64,000 nucleotides of DNA from Arenicola marina. Its lineage: Eukaryota; Annelida; Polychaeta; Arenicolidae. Location of the stretch: NCBI GenBank assembly GCA_964019135.1, contig OZ025256.1:38536035-38600034 (forward strand), given 5' to 3'. This document shows, piece after piece, positions 25,050 through 36,549 of the stretch (its first letter is position 1; the number at the start of each line of letters is the position of its first letter). The notes under the pieces are model-generated. The model worked only from the letters and a program-made list of their open reading frames with translations, had not been told where the DNA came from and made no database searches. The translations under genes were made by a program, and so were the position numbers.

Positions 25050-25308
25050 GGCCGCCCCGATAGCTCAGTGGGTTAGAGCGCTCGCATCGAGTGCTCTAGT
25101 CACCTGAGAGCCTAACGGCACGTGGATCGGTGGTTTGAGCCCTGCTGTGGCCATGTCTGTGTGGTCGCAGGATAGAGATTCCATGTCCTACTTCGCAAAG
25201 AGTAGGGGGTTACCCCCGGCGGCGTGACTCCACTCTCCCTTCCTTCTCCCATTGACTCGATACGACCAAAAGTGGTTAAAGCGTCCTGATTATACAACCA
25301 ACCATCAA
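25050..25308 (+). mobile_element. tRNA-derived SINE, family B
   Basis: Begins gccgccccgatagctcagtg (A box), has a B box ggtttgagccc, and continues with the family tail: tgtgtggtcgcaggata, catgtcctacttcgcaaag, ggttaccc, cccttccttctcccattgac and ttaaagcgtcctgattatac, ending in acaaccaacca. It aligns with the - strand copy at 11664-11912 and, for the head, with 40927-40992. No clear target duplication. Confidence 0.88.
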
Positions 25309-25335
25309 AGGGGTTGACATCCCACAGGGCTAGAG

Positions 25336-25442
25336 CTAGAGTTTGTGCAAGACAAAGATGTCATGACCTTCTATGCAAGGTGTAGGGATGACCCGTGGGA
25401 ACTTGGCTCCGCCATAACCTTGACCTTTCCATTGACGCGACC
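25336..25442 (+). repeat. Diverged SINE B tail following the full copy
   Basis: The phrase order catgaccttctatgcaag, gatgacccgtggg, cttggctccgccataacctt, tttccattgacgcga mirrors the tail of the SINE just upstream (catgtcctacttcgcaaag, gttacccccgg, actcca, tctcccattgactcga). It lacks a tRNA-like head, so it is either an old partial copy or a tandem partial duplication. Confidence 0.45.
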
Positions 25443-27055
25443 ATGCCGTTCGCGACGTCCTTCCGAAACCAACGCTGGTAACCATGAAAAACATGGTAGC
25501 TATAGCAACGATGGAAGCCATGGCAACAATGAGGAAGCAGAGACTTGACTTTAATGGCTGTGACGAGGAGAGAACCGTGTAACTTGTGTTTGAAGAGGCG
25601 ACTCCTCCTACCTTTAGATGGCAATGGCGGGGATGAGAGGTGGGGTAGTGTGTGGGTGGGGGGCACTCTATATCCTCGTTAGACATAAGTGACAGCGGAG
25701 GGCGGTCTGCCAGGATGGCTATGGTGTGATATGCCAAGGCCGACGGCGGCTGATGGCCCGTCCATTGTATGGCCAGAGCTGACACGGCGCTCGCTGAGCA
25801 CCGCCGGCCTCCAGGCAAGCCACCGGGACCAGGACGAGTGGGCGATAATACCATATTGATGTTGTGACGGCTGCTTTGAAGATTTCCCTGGCTGCCTGGC
25901 TCGGTCTCTATGGACTGCCAGCGTGGAGCATGGAGACACGCGTACGTACCAGGCTGCGGGTGGTTGGCACGGGGCAAGAGGGGCTCTGTGGGGGGGGGGG
26001 GGGGCGGTTAATAGCGCTGTGGGTACGTCGTGGCGTCTGTATATAACATGAGGGGACGGCTCAGTGCAATAGAGACGGACATTCATGGTTCAGAAAGAGA
26101 GAGATGCGATATTGCGCACAAGGTTTTGCGAGCAAATATCAAAACGTCACAAATTCGCTCATCGTAAAAAGATATGTTCGGGACGTCACTGTGCATAATT
26201 CACAGGGGACGTCACTGTGCATAAGTCACAGGGGAGCGAGGCGAAAGAGGAGAGAAAAAAATGGATTCTTCGTTTTTCATAATACAGCGAGCCATGCGTG
26301 CTTTATCTTCTCGTCGTGCTTCGACATTCCCGCGTGATTCACACCTCGTACTTCACTTCCGGTTGTCCGGTTGAGGCCATCGTTGGCATGGCAACCCCGC
26401 GTGGCGAGAAAAGTGAAATGCACCCTTGCCACCCTAACCTCTCTAACCACCCTAACCACCCTAACCACCCTCGCCACCCACCCTCGCCACCATCGCCACC
26501 CTAACCACCCTAACCACCCTCACCACCCTCATCACCCTCGCCACCCGGGCCAATCAATCCAAGGAACCCGATGAGTTGTGTGACACGCGCTAGGCTCCAG
26601 GTTGAATAGACCGGGTATATAGTTCGCTAGGCCAATCCTATTAGATATTAATGTCTTCGTTTTATGCTGGAAATAAAGTCGGTAGACAGTATTGATTTGT
26701 GTTCCCTTCCTGGAGAGAGAAAGGCGGAACCTATAAACACAAGGTGTTAAGCTGGGAGGGGAAGTGCCGTAGACGCTGTGAAACCTGATACCAGAGTGGG
26801 TGGTGGGATGATGAGACACACCCCACGTGGGGGGTTTTCAAATGGAGCAACGATTGAACAGGTCTCAATAGCGTGTTATCAATTCCTTGCGCATTTTTGG
26901 CTAAGTGCTATTTTGCCAAAGTAATGCCCCACCACGCCCATCGCTGTCAAATTTAATTCTTTGGATTTAACATTATCATCAGCTTATATGATAATATTTA
27001 AAGTCGATCAGCCATGTGTGTAATATAGTTTGTGAGCTGGGTGAGCAAGTGGACA
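25443..27055. other. Intergenic, no gene recognised
   Basis: Contains a poly-G run near 25990, a duplicated 30-bp phrase with ggacgtcactgtgcata (26191 and 26217), and a short array of accctaaccacc-type units (26428-26548). No supported gene. Confidence 0.45.
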
Positions 27056-27057
27056 GT

Positions 27058-27172
27058 GCAACTGCCTCTGTGCCTCTGTGTCTGTGCCTCTGTGCCTCTG
27101 TGCCTCTGTGCCTCTGTGTCTGTGCCTCTGTGCCTCTGTGCCTCTGTGTCTCTGTGCCTCTGTGTCTCTATG
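27058..27172. repeat. Short tandem repeat, tgtgcctc units
   Basis: Repeats of tctgtgcctctgtgcc with tgtgtc variants. Low complexity; the open frames are Cys/Leu/Val-rich by-products. Confidence 0.9.
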
Positions 27173-27747
27173 TCAGCTTGTCGGAAGAATATCTACGTTA
27201 GAGCACTCCCTATAGACTCAGCTAGGCTTAGTGATGTTTTTTTCTTCAGTCCTTCCACTCCTTTCTGTCTGGCAATGATATGCCTGGATCAAGGCACATT
27301 TTTAGGAACGAACCATGATTACCGAGGAGGGGGGGGGGGGTGTTCTAATGGAAGCAAGAGTATTTTGTTTGCTTACAGACTAATTTGCATGAGCAATGTT
27401 TTTGGAAAACTTCAACGCCAAATTTTATTTCTGCAAATTTAGAAGAATTAAAATCTGGTATCAACTGATTTATCTGGGTATTACATGGTCCTTCCCTAAG
27501 AGGAGTTCTTTATTTCTGGGTCTCGTGTTTGTCCACTACGGGCGCCAGAGGCTCGGCACATTGTCACGTGGCCTGCGATGTTATCTCGACATTCGCCCAG
27601 CGCCCCGTCTATTAACATTACGGCCAGTAATGTCGCTTGGCACTGTGGACTGACGAGGCAAGCTCTCGACGACAGCAACACCACGTGACTACGGCCTCCA
27701 AGCTCCCCGTACGGTGGCGCTACGCAAGCTCCGCTTTTACCGCTGCT

Positions 27748-28120
27748 GTTGGCCGGGGACAAATTTCAAGATTCTTGAAAAACGGTCAAATCAGCTGTAA
27801 TTTTTTGCAACATCATATTTTTCAAGAATATAACATAGAAATAACGAGCTCTGTGTATTTAATACAGCAAAAACATCGTGTACCCTTTTGAAAAGTTATA
27901 GATGTGACTGAACTCTTTCTTGTCGTCACTCGATACCGTGCGTTATTAGGCTTAGGCGGGGTCCCCGGCACAAGTTTGTAGAAAACGCGCGGCTCATTTT
28001 TCCTGTCAATTTGCGCAGCGCCGCCCTGGCGAGCGAGTATTGAGGTTGCATTGAGGAAGTAGGCGACAACAGAGATATAATGGAGCCCTAGCAGAGTGAG
28101 TCGAAGGCAGAGAGTGTACG
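27748..28120 (+). repeat. Dispersed repeat segment shared with 21296-21475
   Basis: Shares caaatttcaagattcttgaa (27759-27778) and a block around gtcgaaggcagagag (28100-28114) with the segment at 21296. It lies immediately upstream of the LINE coding region, so it may be part of that LINE's 5' untranslated region or an independent older repeat. Confidence 0.5.
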
Positions 28121-28273
28121 GCCTTGCGTTATCTCGTGTTACCTCGCGCCACGTATCCCGGTGCGTAGTTGGTTTAAACTCAATTATATTCATCTTCATG
28201 GTATGAAATGTATTTCTCAAATGGCATATCTTGAGTCAATATTATTGGACGAAGAGTTAATAGTATTGGTAAA

Positions 28274-31200
28274 ATGTCCTTAGATGAGTCCATGCTAAGA
28301 CAGTTTGGCGGCGTGACGCCAAACTCTTTATGCTCGGTTCTCCAGACTGATAATGATGAAGAAGGAAGCGATGAACCAGATCTCATTAAGCACTCTCCAT
28401 ACTGCTCAGACGATAATCTCATAGACTTTTGTAAGGGACGGTTCACTGTACTAAGTCTTAATTGTTGCTCTATCTCGGCTAAATTTGAGGAAATTAAAAT
28501 ATTTACAGAAAGTATGCAAAGTAAAGGTCAATATTTTTCGGTTATATGTATTCAAGAGAGCTGGCTGTCGGAGGATTGTGATACATCTCGCTTTAAGCTC
28601 AATGGCTATACCACAATATCACAGGGTAAAGCACGCACTGCGCATGGGGGCCTTATTACATATATACGTGAAGATCTTAATTATAATATTGTGGCAAATG
28701 TTGTCGATAAAACAACGTGGGAAGGATTATTTATAGAAATATCTAGTTCTTGTTGGAACAAAAATATTATTATTGGAAATATATATAGACCCCCATGTGA
28801 ATTAATTAGTAATTACAAACAGTTTACTGAAGAATTCAGCCAAGCTCTCAATTCTGTAGAGAAGCACAACAAGGAGTTTGTCATAGCCGGTGATTTTAAT
28901 ATTGATCTCCTTAAGATCCATGAAAAACAATGCATTAGCGATTTTTTTGATATGATAACAACTCACAGTTTTTTCCCAAGAATTACGCTGCCAACACGCA
29001 TATCAAGACATAGAGCATCTCTCATTGACAATCTGTTTTGTAAAATATCATCACACACGCTTCAAGCCAATGCTGGTATACTAGTAAAAGCAATCTCGGA
29101 CCATCTGCCGTACTTTATCAGTATACCACATCCTCAAGTTAAACAAATGGTTCCGAAAATGATTATAATCAAAACCTACGACCATGATTCTGTAATGAAA
29201 TTCAGAGAGGAGATAAAATCACATGAGATCTACCACAGACTAGATAAAAATGTTAGCTCGAATCCAAATAGTAATTATGATATTGTTGAAAATCTTGTTC
29301 GAACATCCAAAGAAAATTGCCTTCCGACAAAATGAGTGAAATTCTCTAAATATAAGCATAAAAAATCTAACTGGATTTCCAGTGGGATTCTAAAGTCGAT
29401 CAACTTTAGGGATAAGCTGTATAAAAGTTTAAAGAAAACCCCACAAACATCGCCTTTATTTGACGCCCTCAAAGTAAACCTACAAACTTATAATGGAATA
29501 TTGCGTCGCATGATTGCTGAAGCCAAAAGACATTACTATCATGCAGTTTTTTCTAAATGTAAAAGCGATATCAAGCAAACTTGGGCAGCACTTACAGAGG
29601 TGTTAAATCGCAAAAAGACAAAAGGGAATGGCCTAGGTATATTTAAGGTAGATGGCAGAACAATCTCTGATAAGCAAGACATAGCCACTAAATTTTATGA
29701 TTTTTTTGCTAATATTAGTCCCAACCTTGCTGAAGAACTTACTAACTCAGGTGACCAGTTTAAGGCATACTTAAAAAACCCAAGCCCAGATACCTTGCAA
29801 TTTACGTTAACCGATCCAAACGAAATAGGAGATATAATTGATAAACTGAAACCCAAACCCAGCTGTGGTCATGACGGCATCTCTGTTAAACTTCTCAAAG
29901 TGATTAGGCCAGAATTAACTCGAACCTTATCGCTGATAATTAATCAAACACTCACAACTGGGACTTTTCCTGATAAGTTAAAGATAGCCAAAGTAACTCC
30001 CGTTTATAAAACTGGTGACGTAACTTCATTCAACAACAATAGACCAATATCATTATTACCAGCAATATCCAAGGTATTTGAAAAGGCATTAGCAAATCAA
30101 ATTCTTAAACGCTTCCAGCAACATAATCTCTTCAATAATAGTCAATACGGATTTAGATTAAAACATTCTACAGAATTAGCTAATCTTGAACTAATTGATC
30201 GAACTATGCAATATATGGATAATGGAAAAACTCCGTTCAATATTTTCCTAGACCTGTCTAAAGCCTTTGACACAATAGATCACAAAATATTGATTTATAA
30301 ATTGAGCCATTATGGCATACGTAACATGGCTCTAGAAGTGCTAAAGAATTATTTAACCGATCGTAAACAATATGTTGAAATTGATAACTATGGCTCCGAG
30401 TTGGCCCATTTAACAACAGGAGTCCCCCAAGGTTCAATACTGGGTCCGCTTCTTTTTATCATTTACATGAATGATATCACGTCGGCCAGCAACCTCTTTC
30501 ATTTTATATTGTATGCAGATGACACTACTCTGATAGGTACCTTAAGCCCAGTACAAACTGATACATCAGCATCCTCCAGTGCCTTATTAAACGATGAACT
30601 AAGTAATATAAGCAAATGGTTAAATGCCAGTAGACTGTCATTAAATCCTAGTAAGAGTAAATTCATGGTCTCCCATATGCCTGGCAAGAAACTGCAGTTG
30701 CCAGATATTGTAATAAATGATGTAAGAGTTGAATGCGTAGATGAATTCAACATGCTGGGTTTAACAATTACCAAGAATGAATTTCCATAGTCATGTTGAC
30801 AAGATCTGCATTAAAATCTCAAAGGTCCTGGGAATATTGAATAGGCTCAAATATACTCTGCCCAAATACACTCTTTTAACTATATACAATTCCCTCATTC
30901 TCCCGTACATAAACTACGGCATACTAGCTTGGGGTTACTGTGGGGAACGAATATATAAACTACAGAAAAGGGCAGTAACAATTATATCGCTGAGCAATTT
31001 TAAGGCTCACAGCGAGCCCCTTTTCAAACAGCTAAACCTACTAAAACTGGAAGATATTCACCGTTTACAAAAATTAAAGTTCTATCATAAATTAAAAAAT
31101 AATAATCTCCCCACGTACTTCTCACAGATCCCCATAACACGTGCCTACGAAATACACTCACATAATACAAGATATAAGGATTATGCTCATACAAGTAGAG

Positions 31201-31391
31201 TTTACCATGATTATGCGAAGAAATGCATTAGACATTGCCTAATTGAAATTGTAAATACCGAACCTGCAATAATTTTAGATAAGATCAATACGCACAGCCT
31301 GATAGGATTCTCAAAGTATATCAAAGATAATATCATAAGCAATTATTCTGACCATTGTAGTCTTTTAAATTGCCATACATGTCAGAAGTAA
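28274..31391 (+). pseudogene. LINE pol (endonuclease-RT) with one stop and one frameshift
   Basis: Starts at a true ATG. Endonuclease motifs occur in order: LSLNC, CIQESWL, IAGDFNID and SDHLPYF near residues 60, 90, 205 and 270. RT landmarks follow: RPISLLPAISKVFEK, YGFRLKHST, FLDLSKAFDTIDH, GVPQGSILGPLLF and the catalytic LYADD (Y-A-D-D at 30512-30523). The C-terminal part includes LPYINYGILAWG. The frame is broken by one in-frame TGA (29333-29335) between endonuclease and RT, and by a one-base frame change near 30777-30790 after the RT core. The element encodes no other protein that I can see. The lesions make this copy nonautonomous. Confidence 0.9.
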
Positions 31392-31718
31392 AACTAGCCC
31401 CTCCGCCTCGCCCCTCCCATCCACCGCGACCGCTCCCCTGCGCCCGCCCCCCCCCCCCAACCCCAACGTCAACCCTCTCACAACTCACAATTTGTAAGTA
31501 ACATATCATAGAAAATCTCGTGCTTTCCTCACTGTTTGAGTTCCAGTTATATCATTCGTCTATGTTACAACAACTCCAGGTGGCTCAGACGGTGTTCAAC
31601 CTTAGTCTGAGTCTCCTGTGTTAAAGTGGTGTTTATCTTTCATCTATGATCATCTATGTATTAAATATTATCGCTTTGACAAATAAATGATTTTGAATCT
31701 GAATCTGAATCTGAATCT
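28274..31718 (+). mobile_element. LINE of the CR1/Jockey group, nearly full pol, inactive
   Basis: Order along the element: N-terminal extension, AP-type endonuclease, reverse transcriptase, C-terminal domain, 3' untranslated region with aataaa (31682-31687), and a terminal microsatellite of four gaatct units (31695-31718). A short-unit microsatellite tail instead of poly-A is typical of CR1/L2-like elements. A separate ORF1 protein was not found upstream, so the 5' end is missing or lies within 27748-28273. Target duplications were not recognised. Clade assignment is from motif style, not from a tree. Confidence 0.9.
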
Positions 31719-31950
31719 AAGCGTACTGCCCGAGATACAACCCGGGAGTAGGGTTTCCGTCGGCTCGAATGTTCATATCCGGAAAAAAGTCGATTTAGTA
31801 AAACCTGTAACATCGATAGAGCGGTAGTGTTCCTCATTCTCCGGCGGGCAGACCGAGGCATTGTGTGTCCGTAACACGCCTTCCAGTCTCAATGGCCATG
31901 TGGAGCGCAACACTGCTCACGGGAAAGTCGTGGCTGGCTGCTCGTTCGAT
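31392..31950. other. LINE 3' untranslated region, then no gene
   Basis: To 31718 this is the LINE 3' region, including a C-run near 31450. From 31719 to 31950 nothing is recognised. Confidence 0.6.
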
Positions 31951-31956
31951 TCTCCC

Positions 31957-32345
31957 CACCCTCCGTTACCATAACCCCACCTCCCTTCCACCGTCCACCT
32001 CCAGGATACTACCCCCTCCTCCCACCCTCCGTTACCATAACCCCACCTCCCTTCCACCCTCCACCTCCAGGATACTACCCCCTCCTCCCACCCTCCGTTA
32101 CCATAACCCCACCTCCCTTCCACCCTCCACCTCCAGGATACTACCCCCTCCCCCTCCCCCTCCGTTACCATAACCCCACCTCCCTTCCACCCTCCACCTC
32201 CAGGATACTACCCCCTCCTCCCACTCTCCGTTACCATAACCCCACCTCCCTTCCACCCTCCACCTCCAGGATACTACCCCCTCCCCCTCCCCCTCCGTTA
32301 CCATAACCCCGCCTCCCTTCCACCCTCCCCCGCGCTCCACCTCCA
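31957..32345. repeat. Minisatellite, unit about 62-66 bp, six copies
   Basis: Each unit contains ccctccgttaccataacccc, acctcccttccaccctccac and ctccaggatactaccccctc. Unit length varies through the C/T-rich spacer. Frames open on both strands are by-products. Confidence 0.92.
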
Positions 32346-32561
32346 GGGCACTACCCTCCCCCCCTGGCCTCTTGTGAACACCCTATTGGAGATAAAGTTC
32401 GCATCGATGTTGTGTCTCGGTTACTGTCTTAAACATCGTACCCCGTAGTAAGTATTGATCAGCGTTACGGAAAGTTCTCACCAGCTGCATTGATAGGTGA
32501 GCTTCTCATGTAACAAGAACCTTTTTTTAATGGTACATGAACCGGATACATCCCTCACAGC

Positions 32562-32665
32562 GCTCACCCCTCACTGGGCGTCCCAACGCGGGGTACCCCC
32601 TCACCCCTCTCTGCGCGTCCCACACGGGGTAACCCCTCACCCCTCACTGGGCGTCCCGAATCGCA
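32562..32665. repeat. Short tandem repeat, unit about 36 bp, under three copies
   Basis: Units contain tcacccctcactgggcgtcc and a variable cgcggggtaccccc-type part. Confidence 0.75.
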
Positions 32666-33286
32666 CGACGACCCTACATGCCATTGAGGGGATCGTGCGC
32701 GAGAAGTCGTAACAATAGATCCTTTAACGCCTTAATGCTCAAGGCTATACGGCGCGTGCCATGAGCAAATATAGTCTATATACCGTACTGATACATTTAC
32801 TATCACCATACCCTAAACCCATTGCGATATAGAGTATGAGTGCAATGAGGTATTTGACAAGATTAGGCAGTGCCAGTTTCACACTTGTAACCGTTATACA
32901 TTGATTTGTTCTGCAATACTACTTCTCTGTGATGTTGTTAAATGAGGATCTGTATTGTTATGTTGCAAACAGTTAAAGAAATCACAATTTCTAGTGCAAG
33001 TTTTGTAATTCTTCAGTGAGGTCAAGTATGATTTATTCAATCCAAGTGTACACAAATCTGAGTACATCAAGGAAGTCAAGGAAGAAAGAAAAATCAATGA
33101 ATACATAAATAAATATGTAAAACACCCGAGCTGGGTTGCAGGCGTTGGAGCCACCCAAATATTTAATGGGAGAAAATCTCGGTATATCAAACTCCAATAA
33201 GTGTTATATCGCTTTGTTGATTAAAAAGAGGCATTTGATACGATTGATGAGTGCGATATGCTGACGGCGCGGCCCTCATTTTGTAG
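32666..33286. other. Intron or upstream region of the calmodulin-like gene
   Basis: Ends at the acceptor of the exon at 33287 (ccctcattttgtag). The preceding coding exon, expected to end in phase 1 with the residues before the first EF-hand helix, was not found here or elsewhere on the + strand. Confidence 0.5.
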
Positions 33287-33430
33287 AGTACAAGCAGGCC
33301 TTCGCCATGTTCGACAAGGACGGGGACGGCACCATCTCGACCAAGGAACTGGGCATCGTGATGCGGTCGCTGGGTCAGAACCCCACAGAATCCGAGCTCC
33401 AGGAGATTATTAACGAGGTCGACATAGACG
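33287..33430 (+). CDS. Calmodulin-like protein, exon with EF-hand 1 and start of EF-hand 2
   Basis: First of three exons recognised for this gene. Acceptor tttgtag precedes it and donor gtgagt follows. The 144 bases start and end in phase 1. The translation begins YKQAFAMF, has the complete first calcium loop [12 protein letters not shown], and then SLGQNPTE and [10 protein letters not shown]. This is the calmodulin pattern, and both exon borders fall where calmodulin genes usually have introns (before the Phe/Tyr-Lys of helix 1 and after the first Gly of loop 2). Substitutions such as Tyr for Phe at the start and YKQAFAMF for the usual FKEAFSLF show a divergent paralogue, not the ultra-conserved calmodulin itself. 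The protein would bind calcium and regulate partner proteins in the cytoplasm. The first coding exon with the start codon is missing from my reading. Confidence 0.9.
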
Positions 33431-33492
33431 GTGAGTGTCCCTAAACTGGAAGTATGTGTCCCTGTCATACACATAGACCCGGGAAAGCTATA

Positions 33493-34130
33493 GGTGACGT
33501 CACTCCACTGGCAACGTCACTTCTCTGGTGACGTCACTCCACTGGTGACGTCACTCTACTGGCGATGTCACTCCACTGGTGACGTCAATCCACTGGTGAC
33601 GTCACTCTACTGGCGACGTCACTCCACTGGTGACGTCAATCCACTGGTGACGTCACTCTACTGGCGACGTCACTCCACTGGTGACGTCAATCCACTGGTG
33701 ACGTCACTCTACTGGTGACTTCACTTCTCTGGTGACGTCACTCCACTGGTGACGTCACTCTACTGGTGACGTCACTCCACTGGTGACGTCACTCTACTGG
33801 TGACGTCACTCTACTGGTGACGTCACTCTACTGGCAACGTCACTTCTTTGGTGACGTCACTCCACTGGTGACGTCACTCTACTGGTGACGTCACTCTACT
33901 GGTGACGTCACTCTACTGGCAACGTCACTTCTCTGGTGACGTCACTCCACTGGTGACGTCACTCTACTTGTGACGTCACTTCTCTGTGACGTCACTCCAC
34001 TGGTGACGTCACTCTATTGGTGACGGCACTTCTCTGTGACGTCACTCCACTGGTGACGTCACTCAACTGGTGACGTCATATAGACTCATCTAGTGACGTC
34101 ACTCTACTGGTGATGTAACTCCAATGGTGA
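33493..34130. repeat. Tandem array of TGACGTCA (CRE-like) in a calmodulin-like gene intron
   Basis: Units of about 17 bp, such as ctctactggtgacgtca, follow one another about 38 times. I count about 29 exact copies of the palindrome TGACGTCA, the consensus cAMP response element bound by CREB/ATF bZIP proteins; other units carry single changes (caacgtca, cgacgtca, tgatgtca). The array starts about 60 bases after the donor of the exon at 33287. Whether it binds anything is unknown. It may be a plain minisatellite whose unit happens to contain this palindrome. Confidence 0.9.
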
Positions 34131-34139
34131 CGTCACGAC

Positions 34140-35177
34140 ATAATTTTCTTGTGATATAGTGTGTAAGTTTCAAGGGTAAGAGTTGAGTCATAGGCGTCTA
34201 TGGGACACGATGTCGGACAACGACAGGGTTGTGTCCGGTGTTGTCAGGTCGTCTTTTATGGATATTAATCTACACATATCTCGTCATAGACCGCACACCG
34301 CCGCTCATCATTCCACCTCTCAGGGACATGGAAAGAAGTAGTTAAGTACTATACTATTTAAGCGCCACGTGCCTATCATCTTGATTATTATTATTTCAGT
34401 ACTTGTTAATGTGACAACCACGTAACCAATGTGACATATTGGGGGAAATATTAATGTCATATTCTATATTACATTTGCATGCAATATTATTGAAACTGCC
34501 GATCACTAATAATGCAGATGAAAAGGCAGAAAAATAACCTATAAGAGAACCTAATAATAGAGGCCGATACGTCCCTCAATGCACGCTGGACATGGCTACT
34601 GGTGGGTTAGCTTACCTACTACAGCCTGAGCCAACCTATCGGTGACTCTATGCCTATCTTACATTCACCCTTTCACTGGAAACACATTATTTTATAAAGC
34701 TTATTTTTAGTGGCAATATTTAAATTGTGAAAGATCGGGAACCAGTAACCTCCACCTCCCTGCCCCCCCCCCCCCACCCCCCCACACCTGCTGTACTGTG
34801 AAGTGACGGCCCATCCGCCTACAGGGCCACCATACTAGCCAGGAGATCGTTTCTCTAAGAGTTACGAGCTCATAAACCCATATTACCTATGCTACTTGAT
34901 CGACGGTGCGTTGGTGCAATGGACCAGATTGTGATACGTCGGCTGTTAGGCTGCAGCAAAAAAAAATCATCTAATATTATTTTACAAAAATTTAAATATT
35001 TATGATATGATATATTCATATATCATTCGCATTCGGTCAGGGAAAAAAATATTTATGTACAGTTGACGAGCAACCGTTACGAGATGATTTGATAGGGGTT
35101 TAACGGGCACTGCCGACCAGCTTGTGGGGCCATATCGTCCCATTGAAGTGACCCCCCCAAGGCCTGCCTCATTGCAG
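34140..35177. other. Remainder of the intron
   Basis: No exon recognised. Contains a poly-C stretch at about 34765-34790 and an AT-rich part around 34970-35055. It ends with the acceptor cctcattgcag at 35177. Confidence 0.6.
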
Positions 35178-35414
35178 GTAACGGGAAGATTGACTTTGAT
35201 GAGTTCGTGGTGATGATGGCGCGACAGCAGTGTCTGGGGCCCGAGGAGCTACAACAGGCATTCCGGATGTTCGACAAAGATGGCGACGGTTTCATCGATG
35301 CCGGCGAGCTGCGCCACCTGTTGACAAATCTCGGCGAGAAGCTGACGGAACTGGAAGTGGACGAGATGATCCGGGAGGTGGACATCGACGGGGACGGCAA
35401 GGTCGACTACCAAG
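35178..35414 (+). CDS. Calmodulin-like protein, exon with EF-hands 2 to 4
   Basis: The first two bases complete the split Gly codon left by the exon at 33287, and the exon ends in phase 1 before gtgagg. It completes loop 2 ([12 protein letters not shown] when joined), then codes the central linker ([17 protein letters not shown]), loop 3 ([12 protein letters not shown]), [10 protein letters not shown] and most of loop 4 ([11 protein letters not shown]). All four loops keep Asp at position 1, Gly at 6, Ile/Val at 8 and Glu at 12 (the last Glu comes from the next exon), so all four should bind calcium. The linker lacks the usual KMKDTDSE sequence of calmodulin, which again indicates a paralogue. 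Vertebrate calmodulin genes split this region with an intron inside EF-hand 3; here it is one exon. Confidence 0.93.
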
Positions 35415-35464
35415 GTGAGGGTCAAAGAGATATGACTCAACAAAAAAGATAATATATTAAATCA

Positions 35465-35728
35465 CATTATTTAAATGCTAATTGAATAATTCAAAAGCTA
35501 ATTGAACAATTCAAAAGCTTATGGAACAATTCAAAAGCTAATTCAATCATCCAAATGCTATACTGGTAATGGCAAATCAATGATTTAAATGCTAATTGAA
35601 TAATCCAATTGCTAATTGACTAATTCAAATGCTAATTGACTAATTCAAATTCTAATTGAATACTTCAAATTCTAATTGAATAAGTCAATGCTAATTGAAT
35701 AGTTCAAATTCTAATTGAATAATGTTGT
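35465..35728. repeat. AT-rich tandem repeat, unit about 20 bp
   Basis: Units of the form gctaattgaataattcaaat, about 12 imperfect copies, shortly after the donor of the preceding exon (intronic). Confidence 0.88.
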
Positions 35729-36549
35729 TTAAGATTTAATTCTCCCGATGTTGTTTTGTATGTATTGTCATGATTAAGTGAACATGTTTTTGTGTTACTG
35801 GTCTGAAGGCCTTGAAAGTAATAAATCCGTCCATCCATCCACCCATCCATAGATCGATCGTCAAGGTCAGGCAGGTACTTCTGCAAGATCACGGGCCACC
35901 AGATCTGTCACCAATATCCATGGGGTCGATAGCCAACCTTCAGATTCCTTTACAGATTTATAACATGTATTCACGTGCGGAATTGAAGCTGAAGATCCAC
36001 ACGTCATAACGTCACCGTACATGTCGAGTTGATCCCCAACGACGAGGACTTACACGGGGATGTAATGTAATATGTTCACACCAATGGTGTATGTCTATTA
36101 CTTGTGTCAAGCCAGGGCGGATCCAGCGCAGGTCCGGGGGTTGGGGCTCTGAAAATGTGCGTTCATAGAGCGGGTTGCCGCCCACAGCAATGTAATAGGT
36201 ACCCCCCCCCCAGCGTGGGGGGTGACACACCACGATATATCGTTATATATAACATGTACATGTACCAGAATGTTACATCATCCATGCATCGATTGATGTC
36301 ATGGGTCCTTTCATAAGGGATCTCCATCATGTATAATGCTATAACCATGTCGTTTATTGCAGTAATGTGGCCTTCACTGGTTGTCATGTCATGTCATGTC
36401 ATATATGTCATGGTAAAACTTTAATATATCACAATTTACCACTAATAGATACCATCATTAATTCCTCGGTTTGCCTTCATAACGGCCCGTCCACCAGGCA
36501 CCTTGCTATAGCCAAGTCGTTCATTGCCGTCCTGGTGGTATCACTGCAG

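Noticed and set aside
25050..25130. Functional tRNA gene
   Set aside because: A and B boxes are present, but the stems of a cloverleaf are not, and the sequence runs into a conserved SINE tail that recurs at 11664-11912.
26428..26548. Interstitial telomere repeats
   Set aside because: Units are about 9 bp (accaccctaac) and irregular, not the animal telomere hexamer TTAGGG/CCCTAA in register.
28445..29335. Host apurinic endonuclease gene
   Set aside because: It is followed in the same frame by reverse transcriptase and ends in a LINE-type tail.
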